Assembly (NCBI RefSeq): GCF_002127325.2
Contig: NC_035435.2
Location: 10,375,543 to 10,439,542 of the forward strand
DNA: 64,000 bases
Source of the DNA: Helianthus annuus
Lineage: Eukaryota > Streptophyta > Magnoliopsida > Asterales > Asteraceae
Direction of reading: 5' to 3'
Part shown: positions 43,574 through 56,036 of the stretch, one piece after another
How the letters are laid out: the number at the start of each line of letters is the position of its first letter
How positions within the stretch are numbered: the stretch's first letter is position 1
The notes under the pieces: generated by a model
The model's database searches: none
The model's input: the letters and a program-made list of their open reading frames with translations, nothing else
What the model was told of the DNA's origin: nothing
Position numbers and translations under genes: made by a program

Positions 43574-44097
43574 TGTGAAAGCACAGGATCGATGACGAAC
43601 ATCAAACATTGCACTTGAATCAAGACATGAAGAACAAAATATGAACAAGATAGAAATATGTAGAAGATGAATCTCTTTATTGATGAATCAGTCATCACAG
43701 ATTACACAAACCAAAGGAGTATACATCATCTACAAGCTGGTTTAGATCACAAAGATCTAAACCTAGCTTTCTCTCACTAACATATAGTCTCCCTCTCACT
43801 CAAGAATACACACAGTGATGGAGAATGGATGGGGTCTGTGAGAGGTGCACAAAGCTTCTTTCTCAAGGGTTTTTACTAATCTACACAATACACACATATA
43901 TATAGGCTAGGGACTAAACCCGGACAGAACATATTGTCCGGGATACAAAACAATACAATAATCCGAAACACTAGAAAGTCGTCCGGAATGCCTTCAGCAA
44001 TTGATAATCTTCATTATCATTGACTTTAACTTGGACTTCTGCTTTGGTTGACACAGAACTGATAAGCGACAGTTACCCGACAGGAACTGCACTTACA
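43574..44097 (-). repeat. LTR of element D
   Basis: It starts TGTGAAAGCAC and ends GCACTTACA. It carries ACCCGGACAG and TTGTCCGGGA near 43916-43950, the same core as its leader. No partner LTR is found in the window. Confidence 0.75.
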
Positions 44098-44468
44098 TCT
44101 ATCGATAAAGAACAACATATATCGATCATGATGTATCGATCACACAATGTTTATCGATCAACATGAAGCTATCGATCCATATGCATACCTATCATAGGTT
44201 CTTAGTATAAATAGTTCGTTCGTTATTTGTAACATAGAGCTTGGAGGAGCTAGAGAGAGAAAGAGAGTTATTGGAGTGCTTTGTATGCTCGAATATTGTA
44301 CCGAAACTGTGTCGAATCGAATACACAAACGCGTTAATCGTTGAATCTATATTGTGTAAAGCATTCTCTCGCTCGGTTTTGTGTCGCAGCTTGGATTCCG
44401 CACTCGCTACGTCATCCGAAACAAGAAATCATCATAGTCCGACGATCCGTATCGGGACGTACATTTCC

Positions 44469-45494
44469 TTTAAGAACTAAGATGACTAATATTATCACCA
44501 CAATAAATTTCCAAAAATGAATTATGTATCATTCACTAATCACTCATAGGTACCAACCTCCGTCCGCATTTCTCCTACGAGATTTTTGGGGTGTGACAGT
44601 TTTGTTATACACACAAACACTTTATTTACAAAGATAAATTATTTATCACAACATTCGATTTTTAAAAATATAGGCTTGATCGGGGGACCAATTAGATGGT
44701 TTGTTCAATAATTGCGGGTACGGTTATGAAAATATTTTATATAAGTTTTAGTTTTTTATATATTGTGGGTGCGGTTATGATAATATTGTATATAAGTTTT
44801 AGTTTTTTTTTATATATATTCTAAAGACATTAGCTACCACGATATATTCTTGTCATACCTTGATATTAATGTAGTTTAATATGTCTAGAGATGCATCTAA
44901 TCTAAATATTAATAAAAGACTCCATTTAATATGGCAAATGACATTCTCTCCTTCAACCTCCTACTTTTTTTTTTTTAATACAAACAATTTATCTTTTTTT
45001 TAATTGTAACTCCTATAAAATCTCAACAAATCTAAAAAGATAAATACAAACCTAAAACAAAATAGATGTAAATAAAAATAGATAGATATTATAGCAACTA
45101 TATAATCAATTTACTCCCAATATCAATATCATTCGATTAGATAGATGGTTTGATTTTTTTTTTGTTTTTCAATAAAAAAATCATAGATGTAAACAAAAAT
45201 AGATAGAGATTATAGCAACTATATAATCAATTTATTCCCAATATCAATATCGATTCGATAAATGGTTTGATTTTTTTCTTTTTCAATAAAGAAATCACAA
45301 TCATATATAAAAACTCTATAATAATACAAATACAAAACAATATTAAAATTAAAACAACTAAACGTCTAAACATTATTATGTTAATTGTTTTTACAAATAA
45401 TAATATTTTTATGGTGTGGCTAAATGCATCTCCATTTTTACTATTTATACCTTACTTTACAAAAATATCATTTATATAATTTTTAAATTCCACC
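44469..45494. other. AT-rich interval without supported genes
   Basis: It contains GGGGTGTGACAG at about 44590, which looks like an old LTR end, and a tandem duplication at 45063-45297. Nothing else is supported. Confidence 0.5.
45063..45297. repeat. About 118-bp tandem duplication
   Basis: Two adjacent units start ATAGATGTAAA and include TATAGCAACTATATAATCAA and CCCAATATCAATATC, with about ten differences. Confidence 0.85.
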
Positions 45495-45502
45495 CTTTAC
45501 CT

Positions 45503-45841
45503 TAGAGGTGTACAAATCATTTTTTTTTCAAAAACCGATTCGAGTTATTAACTTATTGACTGAACCGGTTTTTATCATCAAAAACAAAATCCGGTTTTTT
45601 TATAACTGGTTTCGGTTACTAACCGGCTTTTTACTCAAAACAATAACCGGTCCAACCGGTTAGGGTCGGTTTTTAACCGATTTATTCCAAAAAACCGGTT
45701 TTTTAAAACTGGTTTCGAGGATAAATATCCCTAACCGGTCTACAACCGGCAGTTTGGTTCGGTTCTAAAACCGGTTAAAAAATGGTTTAGGTTTTTTTCC
45801 AGGTTTCGATTCTAAAACCAATTTTTTTTTATACACCTCTA
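45503..45841. mobile_element. hAT-type MITE rich in CCGGTT
   Basis: The termini TAGAGGTGTACAAA and (minus strand) TAGAGGTGTATAAA are inverted, and CTTTACCT occurs directly on both sides (45495-45502, 45842-45849). An 8-bp duplication and these ends are typical of hAT MITEs. The interior is dense in AACCGGTT-like palindromes. There is no coding capacity. Confidence 0.92.
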
Positions 45842-45896
45842 CTTTACCTTTCATATTTACATTGTTGTTGTATATTGTTTATATAAAAATAGATGT

Positions 45897-47640
45897 GTAT
45901 GACAACTAAATTTCATTTACCTCACTTTGAATAAAGTTTTTTTTTTTTTTTTTGAATTTTTAACTGTTTATTTACAAAATTAATGGGGGAGTGTAACCAG
46001 TAAAATTTAAAAAAATGAGAGTGCATTTAGCAACGCCCTTTTTTATTGTATATGCTATAAAATCATATTTAATAATAATATTTTCTTTATATATAATAAT
46101 AATATTTTCTTTATACATATTATTAAAATAGTAAAAAAAAGAAGAAGAACCATATAACATTTAAGCATACTTATAATTAGTAGCATAACTTAAGATACTA
46201 AAATTGGTAGCAGATTATATAAATAAAGTATCAAATTATATTTGTAATATTATTTAATACTCATGTTAGTGTAACAAACATGTGTATTCAACTCGAACGA
46301 TATACGAGTTTTTAAAAAACGTAACAGTTTTTTTTGTTATTAAGTACTGGACATTACATGTACTTAATTTGTGTAGTGGAATACACGAGATTCTAACATT
46401 GTGTGTATATATATAACTCATTCAATTTTAATAAAAACATACAAACAATGGTTGTTGTTAGTGCTGAAACTTATGGGAAAGTTGATGATGCAGTTTCTTT
46501 ACTCAATGAATTAAAGCTATCATATTTATAAACTTGGTAAGCATCATACATATTGATCATATACGATACAAAATTTATTTGGGCATTTGAAAAACGTCTA
46601 AAATTATGGTTTTATAATTTAAATAGTCATTACTAACTATTTGATTCTTTTATTCAACTGTGTAAAAGACGAGGTTATAACATAGTATACAATACTATAC
46701 AAGTGTAAAAGATAAATAAATTATAACAATTCCTATATATTATGGCAAATCTAGTTTAAAACTTGGAGGACAATTAATTAAAAGATAAATAAATAATAAC
46801 AATTCCTATATTGGTGCTACTACATTATATAATAGAGAGGGTGGATTTATATTATCAGAAACCCTAGTTTAAAACTTAACTTAAGGGGGAATTAATTAAG
46901 AGATAAATACATAAAAAAGAGGATAAAAGGGAGAAAGATGCGGAGTAGAGATTTATAACTAATCCTATATATAAGTACTACTACTACTACATACACGAAC
47001 TTCATCCACAATTCCTGTTTTCTCCAACAACAAATCACACAAGAACAACAACGCTACTCTTAGCAATATCGACAGGTATTACTCTCATTCTTCAGCATTT
47101 TGCTCTACGTTTCATCGATTCTTATTACTTTATATCCAGATTTTGATCGTATTGATATATAAGCTGTACTGATGCCAAGGCTGCAAGGCATATGTTTATT
47201 GGTGATGTTTATGTTGAATTTTGAATGTGTTGTTAGTTATGGATTAGTATCTCTTGACATCTATAATGTTGTTTGATTGATCGATTATTGGTGATGCTTT
47301 TGTTTTGTGTTGAGTTAATCAGATTATCGATGCGGATGTAGATTTAACTGATTCTGATTAGTTACTTTGAGATTTCGATGCGAATGATATTTAGCGGCCA
47401 TTTTGAAACAATTTATTAGTTATCTACTTATCTGTATTAGAATCTCTTGATTATGTATTATGGCGGTTGATCGATAGTTGCATCTTGTTTCGTTATAAAA
47501 TTCAGTGATTTGCTTGATCATTAGCGTAGGATTAGATATATAATATTCTGCTTGCATGCACCGATTTATAGGTAAAGTTATGATACTTTACTTTGGTTTA
47601 ATACAGTAAGTTTTGATTAATCATACAAAAATTATTAGAT
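45897..47640 (+). repeat. Duplicated Agenet/ENT gene segment, copy B upstream part
   Basis: It matches 35080-37135 without the LINE: upstream region, the 27-codon ORF, TATA box, 5'UTR exon and most of the intron. It is followed by the Copia element F; the CDS resumes only at 56672. Confidence 0.88.
46448..46531 (+). CDS. Short ORF, 27 codons, copy B
   Basis: It is the counterpart of 35626-35709: MVVVSAETYGKVDDAVSLLN then ELKLSYL and TAA. It has the same length and start context. Confidence 0.28.
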   Translation: MVVVSAETYGKVDDAVSLLNELKLSYL

Positions 47641-47655
47641 AAATATACTTATATA

Positions 47656-47842
47656 TGTTTATTAATCTAGATAGTGTGACAAATATTATTAGTATTAATA
47701 TAGATTAAGTATGCAGCGGTTATAATATCCGGCTGCAAGTATATGTATCAAATATTCTGTATTTTCTCATTTTATCAATTCATATCCGTATGAACACAAT
47801 CTTCATTCTCTCAAAACCCTAGAAACCCTAGAAACGCTAACA
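47656..47842 (+). repeat. Probable 5' LTR of Copia element F
   Basis: A short LTR is inferred from TGTTTATTAATC at the point where similarity to the gene intron ends, and from GCTAACA directly before the primer site. There is no 3' LTR to confirm it, so the left end is tentative. It contains TATCCGGCTGC and a CCCTAGAAACCCTAGAAAC tract. Confidence 0.55.
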
Positions 47843-47845
47843 AAG

Positions 47846-47858
47846 TGGTATCAGAGCC
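47846..47858 (+). promoter_or_regulatory. Primer binding site of element F
   Basis: TGGTATCAGAGCC is an exact Met-tRNA primer site, 64 bp before the Gag ATG at 47922. Confidence 0.92.
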
Positions 47859-47921
47859 ACACGAATCGATCAATCATACACTATCAAATACAGATCTCTG
47901 TTTCTGATTACATTGCAACAA

Positions 47922-50333
47922 ATGAATCCTGCAACCGGTATTCAATCGCAAATTCCAAAACTTTCTGGGCAGAATTACTATCACTGCCATATCCAGATGA
48001 GGGTTTTACTGGAATCTCAAGACTTATGGAATATAGTAGAAGACGGGTTTCAAGCATTAGGAACGAATCCGTCAGAAGATGCTATCGCTGCGCATCGGGA
48101 ATCAACAAAGAAAGATAGAAGGGCTCTACACATCATATTCCAGTCGGTAAATGAAACAGTGTTTGAACGTATCGCTATGGCAAAAACATCAAAAGATGCA
48201 TGGATCACGCTGCACAAATCTTACAGGGGTGAAAATCGCTTCAAAACGGTAAAATTACAAACTTTAAGATGTAGTTTTGATACGTTAAAAATGAAAGAGG
48301 GTGAAACCGTAGAAGATTATTTTAATAGAACAACCTTAATTGTAAATCAATTAAGAATGAATGAAGAACAAATAAGTGAACAGCGTGTAGTAGAAAAGAT
48401 ACTACGAAGTCTGACTCGGAACTTCGAATCTGTGGTTATTACCGTTGAAGAAACAAAAGATTTAGAGAGAATGTCCACTGAAGAACTCATGGGCATACTC
48501 CAATCTCACGAACTACGGATGAAACTGTATGAAGATGTTCCCATGGAACATGCATTTCAAATGCAAAACTTAAACACAGACAGATCCGGACAGAATGTGA
48601 AGGGACGGGGCAAGAATAAAAGTAGATCTTGGGGCTCTATAAGATGTTTTAATTGTCAGAAACTTGGTCATACGGCCAAGTTTTGTCCGAAAAAGGATGT
48701 AAACGAAAGATCTGACAATGCTCTAATTCATAAGGAAGATGAATTAGACGAGCAACAAGATGACACCATGTTTATGATCTTCAACATGGAGGAGGCGATT
48801 AAGGAAGATTGCTGGTACTTAGACAGCGGGTGCAGCAATCATATGACAGGTAATAAAGGCCTGTTTGTAAAATTAGACGAATCACTTCAAAAGGAAGTGA
48901 GAACGGGGGACGATAAACGATTAGAAGTTCAAGGAATCGGAGAAGTAATGATATCTATAAAAGGGCAGAAAAAGAAGGTTCAAAACGTATTCTATGTGAA
49001 GGGATTAAAACACAACTTATTAAGTGTGGGTCAATTGCTACAAAAAGGTTACAAAGTAGAGTTTATGAAGGAACGGTGTACCATCAAGGATACGAATGAT
49101 CGTACAATAGGAATCATTAAAATGACAAACAATAAAATGTTTCCTTTGAACCCTGAAAATGATATAACACTAGCACTATCAATGACGACAACTGATTGCT
49201 CTACTCTGTGGCATGAACGTTTTGGACATGTAAACTATGACACCTTGATTGAAATGGGAAATAAAGGACTAGTACGAGGCATACCAAGAATCACAAAAGG
49301 CTCAACTATTTGTGAAGGATGTGTTTCGGGCAAACAAGCTAGAAAGCCATTTCCAAAGAAGTCAACTTGGCAAACAAACAAACCTTTGCAGATAATTCAT
49401 ACCGATATATGTGGCCCTATGAAAACGGAGTCTATTGGTGGATGTAAGTACTTTATTACATTTATTGATGATTTCACACGAAAAACATGGGTTTACTTTC
49501 TCAAGTTAAAATCAGAAGCTCTAAGTTACTTCAAACAATTTAGAGCACTTGTGGAAAAGCAATCGGATCTTAACATAAAAACACTAAGATCCGATCGGGG
49601 AGGTGAATACTGTAGCATAGCATTCCAAGATTATTTAAAGATGAATAGAATACACCACCAACTAACGAATAGCTATACCCCTCAACAAAACGGGGTAGCG
49701 GAACGGAAGAATAGAACTTTGATGGAACTTAGTCGAAGTATGATAAATATGAAGGGTTTACAAAATAGTTATTGGGCAGAAGCCGTAGCTTGTTCCACTT
49801 ACATTTTGAACCGAACAGTAACGAAAACTCGACCTAGTGTGACTCCATATGAAGCCTGGAATGGACGGAAACCGAATGTGGAACACTTCAGAGTGTTTGG
49901 ATGCTTAGCGTATGTTCATGTACCGAAACAACTTAGAAGCAAGCTAGATATCAAGACCGAAAGAACTGTATTTGTAGGTTATAGCACAAATACAAAAGGG
50001 TATAAGTTATATAATCCTTTAACCAATAAGATTATAATTAGCCGAGATGTCATTTTTGACGAAAATAAAGCCTGGGCATCTGATAGACCGTGTACAAATG
50101 TTTTTCGTCGAATCTGCAAATTAACCCAGATGTCTGTGTTCTTGGTGTTCTTCACATCTTCATGTGTTGAAAGATGTGAAGAACTTCGAAAGGTCTGCCA
50201 TTCATTCGAAGGGTCAACCATTCATTCGAAGGGTCAACCCAACTATCTTCGAAGGATCATTCTTGTTTCGAAGGGTCAAATTTTTGAAAGATCAGTTGTG
50301 ACAGCAGCTGATGTGTGTCAGATCCAGATCTGA
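47922..50333 (+). pseudogene. Copia element F Gag, protease and integrase, truncated before RT
   Basis: The frame from ATG 47922 (MNPATGIQSQIPKLSGQNYY) is uninterrupted. It holds a UBN2 Gag domain, a knuckle CFNCQKLGHTAKFC, the protease site WYLDSGCSNHMTG, a GAG-pre-integrase region (LWHERFGHVNYDTL, CEGCVSGKQ) and an integrase with all acidic residues (HTDICGP, RSDRGGEY, NGVAERKNRT). Similarity ends at SRDVIFDENKAW near 50075, and the remaining residues read into unrelated DNA. RT, RNase H and the 3' LTR are missing. It is more like the compact Tnt1-type Copia layout than families A and B. Confidence 0.9.
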
Positions 50334-50941
50334 CATGTGCCAGAAAAGTCAACTTCACAACCTTCGAAAGATCATTCTTTTCTCGAAGGATTATCTCACA
50401 ACCTCGAAGGATCAAATCTGTTCGAAAGACAGAAACTGATCTGTGAATCATCTTTCGAGACCGAAAGATCTGTGCTCGAAACCCCAACAACTTCGAAAGA
50501 TCTGTGTTGGTTGATGTGCACCGCCAAGTGACCGAATCAGTCTCTTTTGTTGGCCACGTGTCGGCTCAAAACACAGCCATCTCCACCGTCCACTTACAGT
50601 TGGTGATTGCTTGTTAAATCTTATCCTTCAACCAATGGGCCCTCTTAATTAAATCAAAATTTCAAACAACTTTCTTTCATATTACATTCAATTGTCACAT
50701 GAGATAATAAAGACAAAATGATGATGTCGGCTGTTTGTATCAACTTAATGGCGGCTAGTGATGTTTTTGAAAGAAGGGTTGTTGACTTTTGAGGAGAGAG
50801 AGTCTGTGAATGCCTTTTTGGTTATCAAGAAAAGTGAAACAATGGATAAGAGTGCAATTGTCGGCTGTATCTTGGAGTTAGAGTGGTTGATTAGTGGACC
50901 TTTTGTTTAAAGAATTCAATTGGACCTGGTGAACATGACGT

Positions 50942-51090
50942 GAATTCTAGTGGGCCGCATGGATTTTGGAAATTAAATTTCAAAGGATAAGATTTTTTTT
51001 TAAAGAATTCTAGTGGGCCGCATGGATTTTGGAAATTAAATTTCAAAGGATAAGATTTTTTTTTTAAAGAATTCTAGTGGGCCGCATGGA
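50942..51090. repeat. About 62-bp tandem repeat, 2.4 copies
   Basis: Units contain GAATTCTAGTGGGCCGCATG and AATTTCAAAGGATAAGATTT. Confidence 0.88.
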
Positions 51091-51462
51091 TCTTGGGGGT
51101 GGACAGTTTGCTTATTTAATTGATTGTTATTTCAATATTAAATGGCTTTAGGCAAACTGATCATTGATTGGGCCTTCATGAATTAAGAGTGGGGTCGGGT
51201 ATTTGCGGAGTTGGTCTGAATCGCGCTCCTAATATCAAGGTTAAAATTCGTATGGGTTTTGGGAGCGCGCGGAATGATTCGGAACGATGAAAACAAAAGA
51301 TGATGAAAGCTTGATGTTTGAAAATTGTGGGGTAGTCACGGTTACCGATGCAAATGTCAAAAATGGTAACGCGACTATTATGGGCCAAAAACAACACGGT
51401 ATGTTCGCTTCCGCACATCAGTATTTATGATTGTTACCGGTTATTCGGAAATGTTCGAAAGG

Positions 51463-51790
51463 ATTTTGTTTATTGTCATATTCTCGCATTTGAAGACGAA
51501 CGTATGAACCTGGAACGTCTATACCGATCCTAACGAGTTCACAAAGTCTTTGGAGGGATACAAGTCGGATCCTACGGGGTACTAGGCGAAATTTCTTTAT
51601 CAACTAGAATATGCAACGAAGAAATCTTTTTGTTTATTGTCATATTCTCGCATTTGGTAACGAATGAATGAACCTAGAATGTCAATACCGGTCCTAACGA
51701 GTTCACAAATTCTTTGGAGGGATACAATTCAGATCCTACGGGGTACCAGGGGACGTTCTTATTCAACTAGATTATGCAAAGAAGAAAGTC
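51463..51790. repeat. About 165-bp direct duplication
   Basis: Both units run from TTTTGTTTATTGTCATATTC through GATCCTACGGGGTAC to AACTAGA and ATGCAA, with about 20 differences. Confidence 0.85.
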
Positions 51791-52264
51791 ATGTTCGTGA
51801 ATTTTCGGAACCGAGAACATTCAATGAAGATTGATGACAGTTCCGCTCAGTGGAGGGAATTGGTGAACATTTGACGACAGTTTCTTTGAAGTGGAAAGAA
51901 TCTGTTAAGGTTTAGAGATTTTACCAAAGAAATGGGGGGATAAAAATTTTCATTTGTTGAATTTCTTCGGTAAATTTCTAAACGCAATCACAGGTGGTAG
52001 AGTTTGTGATTTTCTGGTGATACATACGGTTCTGCGTGGAATGTTTTGCACAGACACATATTTGAGGATTTTAATTAATTCTCCAGCTAGCGTGAAGGGT
52101 TTTGCACGGAAACATACAGGTATCTAAAGTCGACAGTTGTTTCAAAGCGCTGTTTACTGAAGACCTGGGGGAATCTTTATGGAAGTTGATAGTTCAAGGC
52201 TGAAGACCTGCAGGATTCGGTTTTGGGTTTGATGTTTCTTTGGGATTTTACAGGGATCTGGGGG

Positions 52265-52515
52265 TAACTCAATTCGTTGAGTTTGCAAACGATGTACTTG
52301 GTCAAGCTGACTTCCTGGGTACTGATGCTGAAGATCCGTAGTGCATTACGTGGTCGACTTCACAAAGGCGAGACAATGAGATCTGGATGTAGTTCAACTA
52401 AGCGTGCCGTTTGGTTGAGCTTGCAAGGGATACACTTGGTCTAGCTGACTTTCCTGAGTGTTGATGCTGAAGATTAAAGTGCATTACTTGGTCGATTCCA
52501 CAAAGACGGTTTACA
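52265..52515. repeat. About 110-bp imperfect duplication
   Basis: Both units contain ACTTGGTC, AGCTGACTT, GATGCTGAAGAT and GTGCATTAC(G/T)TGGTCGA. Confidence 0.75.
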
Positions 52516-52878
52516 GAAGACAGTTCACCAGAAATCTCTATCAATGTAGTATGCTTGAAGATCAAGACTTGATGCAGCTTTTAAAGAATGGAACCCTTAT
52601 CAAATGCCGGTTGGAGTATTGGAAGATCAGCGGAAGATCGGTCAATTGAGCCTCTTGAGGAAATTGCACAACACTCAACACGGATACGCGTACTTTAAGG
52701 GGGAAACATTATACAAGGAGCATCAAGATACTACTTACCTGGATCATCGGTCAAGGGGGAATTGGTTAACACAGAGAAGATGAATACTTGACTGAAGATC
52801 GATTGCAGTTGCATGTTCAGCATTCGACAGCAACGGACAAGGGGGAATTTGTTGATGCAGATTTTGTGTCCGATGCTT

Positions 52879-54146
52879 GTCTCGAAGCAATTCGAATCTT
52901 TCTAGCCTATGCGTCCTTCAAAGGGTTCAAGGTCTATCAGATGGACGTGAAAAGTGCATTTTTACATGGTGTGGTTGAAGAAGAGGTGTACGTCGAGCAG
53001 CCTCCAGGTTTTGAAGATCCTATCCATCCCGATCGGGTTTGGTTGCTCAACAAAGCTCTTTATGGTCTTCATCAAGCACCGCGAGCTTGGTATGCAACCT
53101 TATCACACTATCTGCTGGAGAACGGTTTTCGTAGAGGTCTTATCGACTGTACTCTTTTCATCAAGGAACAAGATGGAGATCTTCTTCTGGTACAGGTATA
53201 CGTTGATGACATTATTTTTGGTTCTACTAATGATGTCTTGTGTAGGGAATTCGAGCGCATCATGCAGGATAAATTCGAGATGAGTGCTATGGGGGAAATG
53301 ACCTTCTTCTTGGGCCTACAAGTACAACAAACAGAGTCTGGGATATTCATCCATCAGACAAAATATGTTGGTGACATCTTGAGTCGGTTCCAGATGTCTG
53401 ATGCAACGCCCATTGGTACCCCATTGCCAACTAATCACGGAATTACTCCAGACTTGAAGGGAGAAGCTGTTAGTCCTTCAATCTATCGCGCTATGATCGG
53501 ATCTCTTATGTACCTCACAGCATCAAGGCCAGACATAATGTACCCGACGTGCCTGCTTGCCAGATATCAAGTTAATCCGAAGGCCTCACATCTTGCTGCT
53601 GTTAAAAGGATTTTTCGTTATTTGAAGGCGTACCCTGACACCGGTTTGTGGTATCCTAGGGATAATAACTTTGAATTGGTAGCTTTCAGTGATTCTGATT
53701 TTGGCGGATGCAAAATCGACGGTAAATCCACAACGGCTGGATGTCAGTTTTTAGGAAATCGCCTAGTTACATGGCAGTGCAAGAAGCAAACGTGTGTAGC
53801 TACATCAACATGCGAAGCTGAATACATTGCTGCCTCAAGTTGTTGCTCCCAAGTTCTTTGGATCCAACAACAAATGCGGGACTACGGTTTTGAATTCCTA
53901 ACTACTCCTATTTACGTTGATAATTCTGCTGCTTTAGATATCACTAGAAATCCTGTGCAGCATTCAAAGACCAAACACATCGAAATCAAATATCACTTCA
54001 TACGTGATTGCTTTGAGAAAAGGCTAATCGATGTTGTTAAGGTCCACACCGATGACCAACGTGCCGACTTATTTACCAAAGCATTTGACAAATCAAGATT
54101 TGACTTTTTATTATTGGTAAACGGCATTAAGGTCAAGCAAGAGTAA
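52879..54146 (+). pseudogene. Element E reverse transcriptase (partial) and RNase H
   Basis: Family B homology begins at [20 protein letters not shown]; the frame is open from upstream of the junction (52788) by chance. It keeps the first RT Asp ([13 protein letters not shown]), an intact YVDDIIFGS motif, the thumb ([23 protein letters not shown]) and full RNase H ([28 protein letters not shown]). It is over 95% like the 24497-26959 protein by eye but lacks that copy's YVDG change. The N-terminal RT fingers are missing, so no active enzyme is expected. Confidence 0.9.
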
Positions 54147-56036
54147 AACCAACATCGGAAAATCATTTTTGTAAATATCTTTGTGTGTTTTTAAATTTCT
54201 CTTAGTTTATTGATTTTAGGGGGAGTAAATCCAAAAATCTGAAAATCCAAAAACATCGAAAAATTTCAAAAACACAAAAACAATAGAAAATCAAAAATGA
54301 GTTTCCTGGCGAGCAAAAGAGAAAATGATAGTACATCAGTGGTCTATCCAAACCTCTTTAAACCTTAAATGCAAAACGATAAGCAGCTCTATATAAGATG
54401 TATCGGTAGGCTCACAATCATTTTAAAGTGTGCAGGGTGATATAAATCTTAATCGACTGAAGACCAGGTGAGAACCATTCATTGGCATATGGTCTTAGTA
54501 CCGAAATTTCGTTTGATAGATTGCCGAGGTTCTGAGATATTCGGTCTTTATGCTGCTTATCATCTGGGTTTCATGGTTGTATCTTTTACCGAAAAATAAC
54601 GGGGACGCAAGTCTAGATCTTCCATGATACTATACATACGTGTACATATTGCATACTGCATTCGACCTCAATAAGTGATAAACAATCACATGTCCAAATC
54701 AAATAAGTGATAAAATATCACATTTATCCGGGTGTCAAGTTCGTCTCTCTGCTGTACGGAAGTACTGACCTGTTCACGGACTTGCACCTGTGCCCTCATG
54801 CATACGAAAATCAAGTTCCTTATCAATAAGTGATTATATCACATAGGGCTTGTTTTCAAATCAAAATAAGTGAGTATCTCACAATTTATACGGTCAAACA
54901 GATGATAATCGGTATACTCACCGGTAAGATGAACTCTCGTGCATACCTTGATACGGGAATGTGTCGTGATGTGGATGAACACCGGTCGGTAAGTATAAAT
55001 CATACATTAACGTATCCTCTAAACATGATTACATCTGATAAGTTGAGCTTAAGTGGACAACAATACCGATAATTGTTATAGGATGCTTATCTTAATGTTA
55101 ACTAACTGAACAACAAGAGTGTCTTGGCATGACCGTACACTGATATGATTCTCTTACCCTCGAAACTCGCAAAAAGAATGTTTGTATATATCTATTTATT
55201 TACTGCTTAACTTTTATTGTTTCTTTTAAACAGTTTCGTCGTTTGGTGCATATCAGCACGACATTAGCGGTGATGTCGTTTGATAACACTCAAAGGATTT
55301 TAAATTGTTGTCTTTTACTTTCAAAAATACCAAAAAGATTTTAGGTGTGTTTTAATATAAACTTTATAAAAGCCAAAAAGATTTTATTTCTGCTTTATTT
55401 TCGATCGTACGATGTTGGAACTCAAGTCTTCGTTACCTGAAACCTGAACGAAAACCGAACTGACTAAATCTTCATAAACGGTCAAAATTTGCAAGTTTTG
55501 AAAGTTAAAGCTAACATTGAAAAATTTATTAAACTTTCAAACTGTCGGACGGTGTTTGATTATGACATGGTCATTTGTGTGTCATTTGTTTATACTATAT
55601 TCCAAGCAGTTGTTCTCATTACGCGTTTAGATTTCTTGCATGTGCAGATTCTAAAGGCTAGGAGAACATGGTTGATGACAAGCTTTGGAATGAAGACACG
55701 ACGAGAAGGCGCTCAAAAGATGAAGATGATCGAGTTGCCGCTGGCCATCATCAACACCACAAGGATCTCACTTCATAAAGATAAAGTCTTTTCACTAGCA
55801 TAACTCAAGGGGGAGCTTATGTTAAGGGGGAGTTTGTCAACACACTTCCTACATGATACGGGTAGTTTGTTGATACACTCTCTACTTTCAAGACGTGAAG
55901 ACTTTGAAGATCCTCCGACATTGAAGACTTGAAAGGACATCAGAGTTTTGAGAACTCGAAGACCCAAGACCGTCGAAGTTCGAGACGAGTCTACAACCAT
56001 AGAAGATAAAGACAAAGCTACAGCCAAGGGGGAGTT
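54147..56036 (+). other. Element E 3' noncoding region with multiple purine tracts
   Basis: It matches 22610-24496 inverted. Purine tracts AAGGGGGAG occur at about 55806, 55824 and 56025, the last adjoining the LTR. Small GTGATn-ATCAC palindromes lie at about 54675-54890. The family A/B conserved block is at about 54490-54640. Confidence 0.85.

Larger units (their letters stand above)
41480..44097 (-). mobile_element. Partial retroelement D nested in the family C LTR
   Basis: The right end has an LTR (43574-44097) with adjacent Met-tRNA primer site, so the element points to the minus strand. Next to it is a leader of AAACCCGGAA-type repeats. The left end has a purine-tract-like CTCCCCCT near 41490 but no matching LTR. 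All coding sequence is absent, so most of the element was deleted. Confidence 0.65.
40097..44463 (+). mobile_element. Family C LTR (solo), enlarged by nested insertions
   Basis: It starts TGTTGATGCAC and ends GACGTACA, flanked by TTTCC on both sides (40092-40096, 44464-44468). Only one LTR is present, so this is a solo LTR or a remnant. The LTR body is split by (TA)n tracts, two MITEs and element D. A TATA-like AGTATAAATAG lies near 44203. TATCGAT units cluster at 40335-40385, 41412-41470 and 44098-44190. Confidence 0.8.
50076..52878 (+). mobile_element. Scrambled retroelement remnant G, noncoding
   Basis: No protein domain is seen. At 50165-50510 there is a TTCGAAAGATC/TCGAAGGGTC array like the family B leader. 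Further on are three sets of repeats (50942-51090, 51463-51790, 52265-52515). Purine tracts AAGGGGGAAT occur at about 52753 and 52839, the second followed by an LTR-like start TGTTGATGCAG at 52850 that is cut off after about 30 bp. It is best read as the leader and 3' end of a long Copia relative fused by deletion. Confidence 0.55.

Noticed and set aside
45972..46160. Minus-strand and plus-strand open frames in AT-rich DNA (also 45267-45479)
   Set aside because: Low-complexity Ile/Asn/Lys/Phe composition and no conservation as protein in copy A.
52788..52878. N-terminal 30 residues of the element E frame as real protein
   Set aside because: They read across remnant G and an LTR start; RT homology begins only at about 52879.
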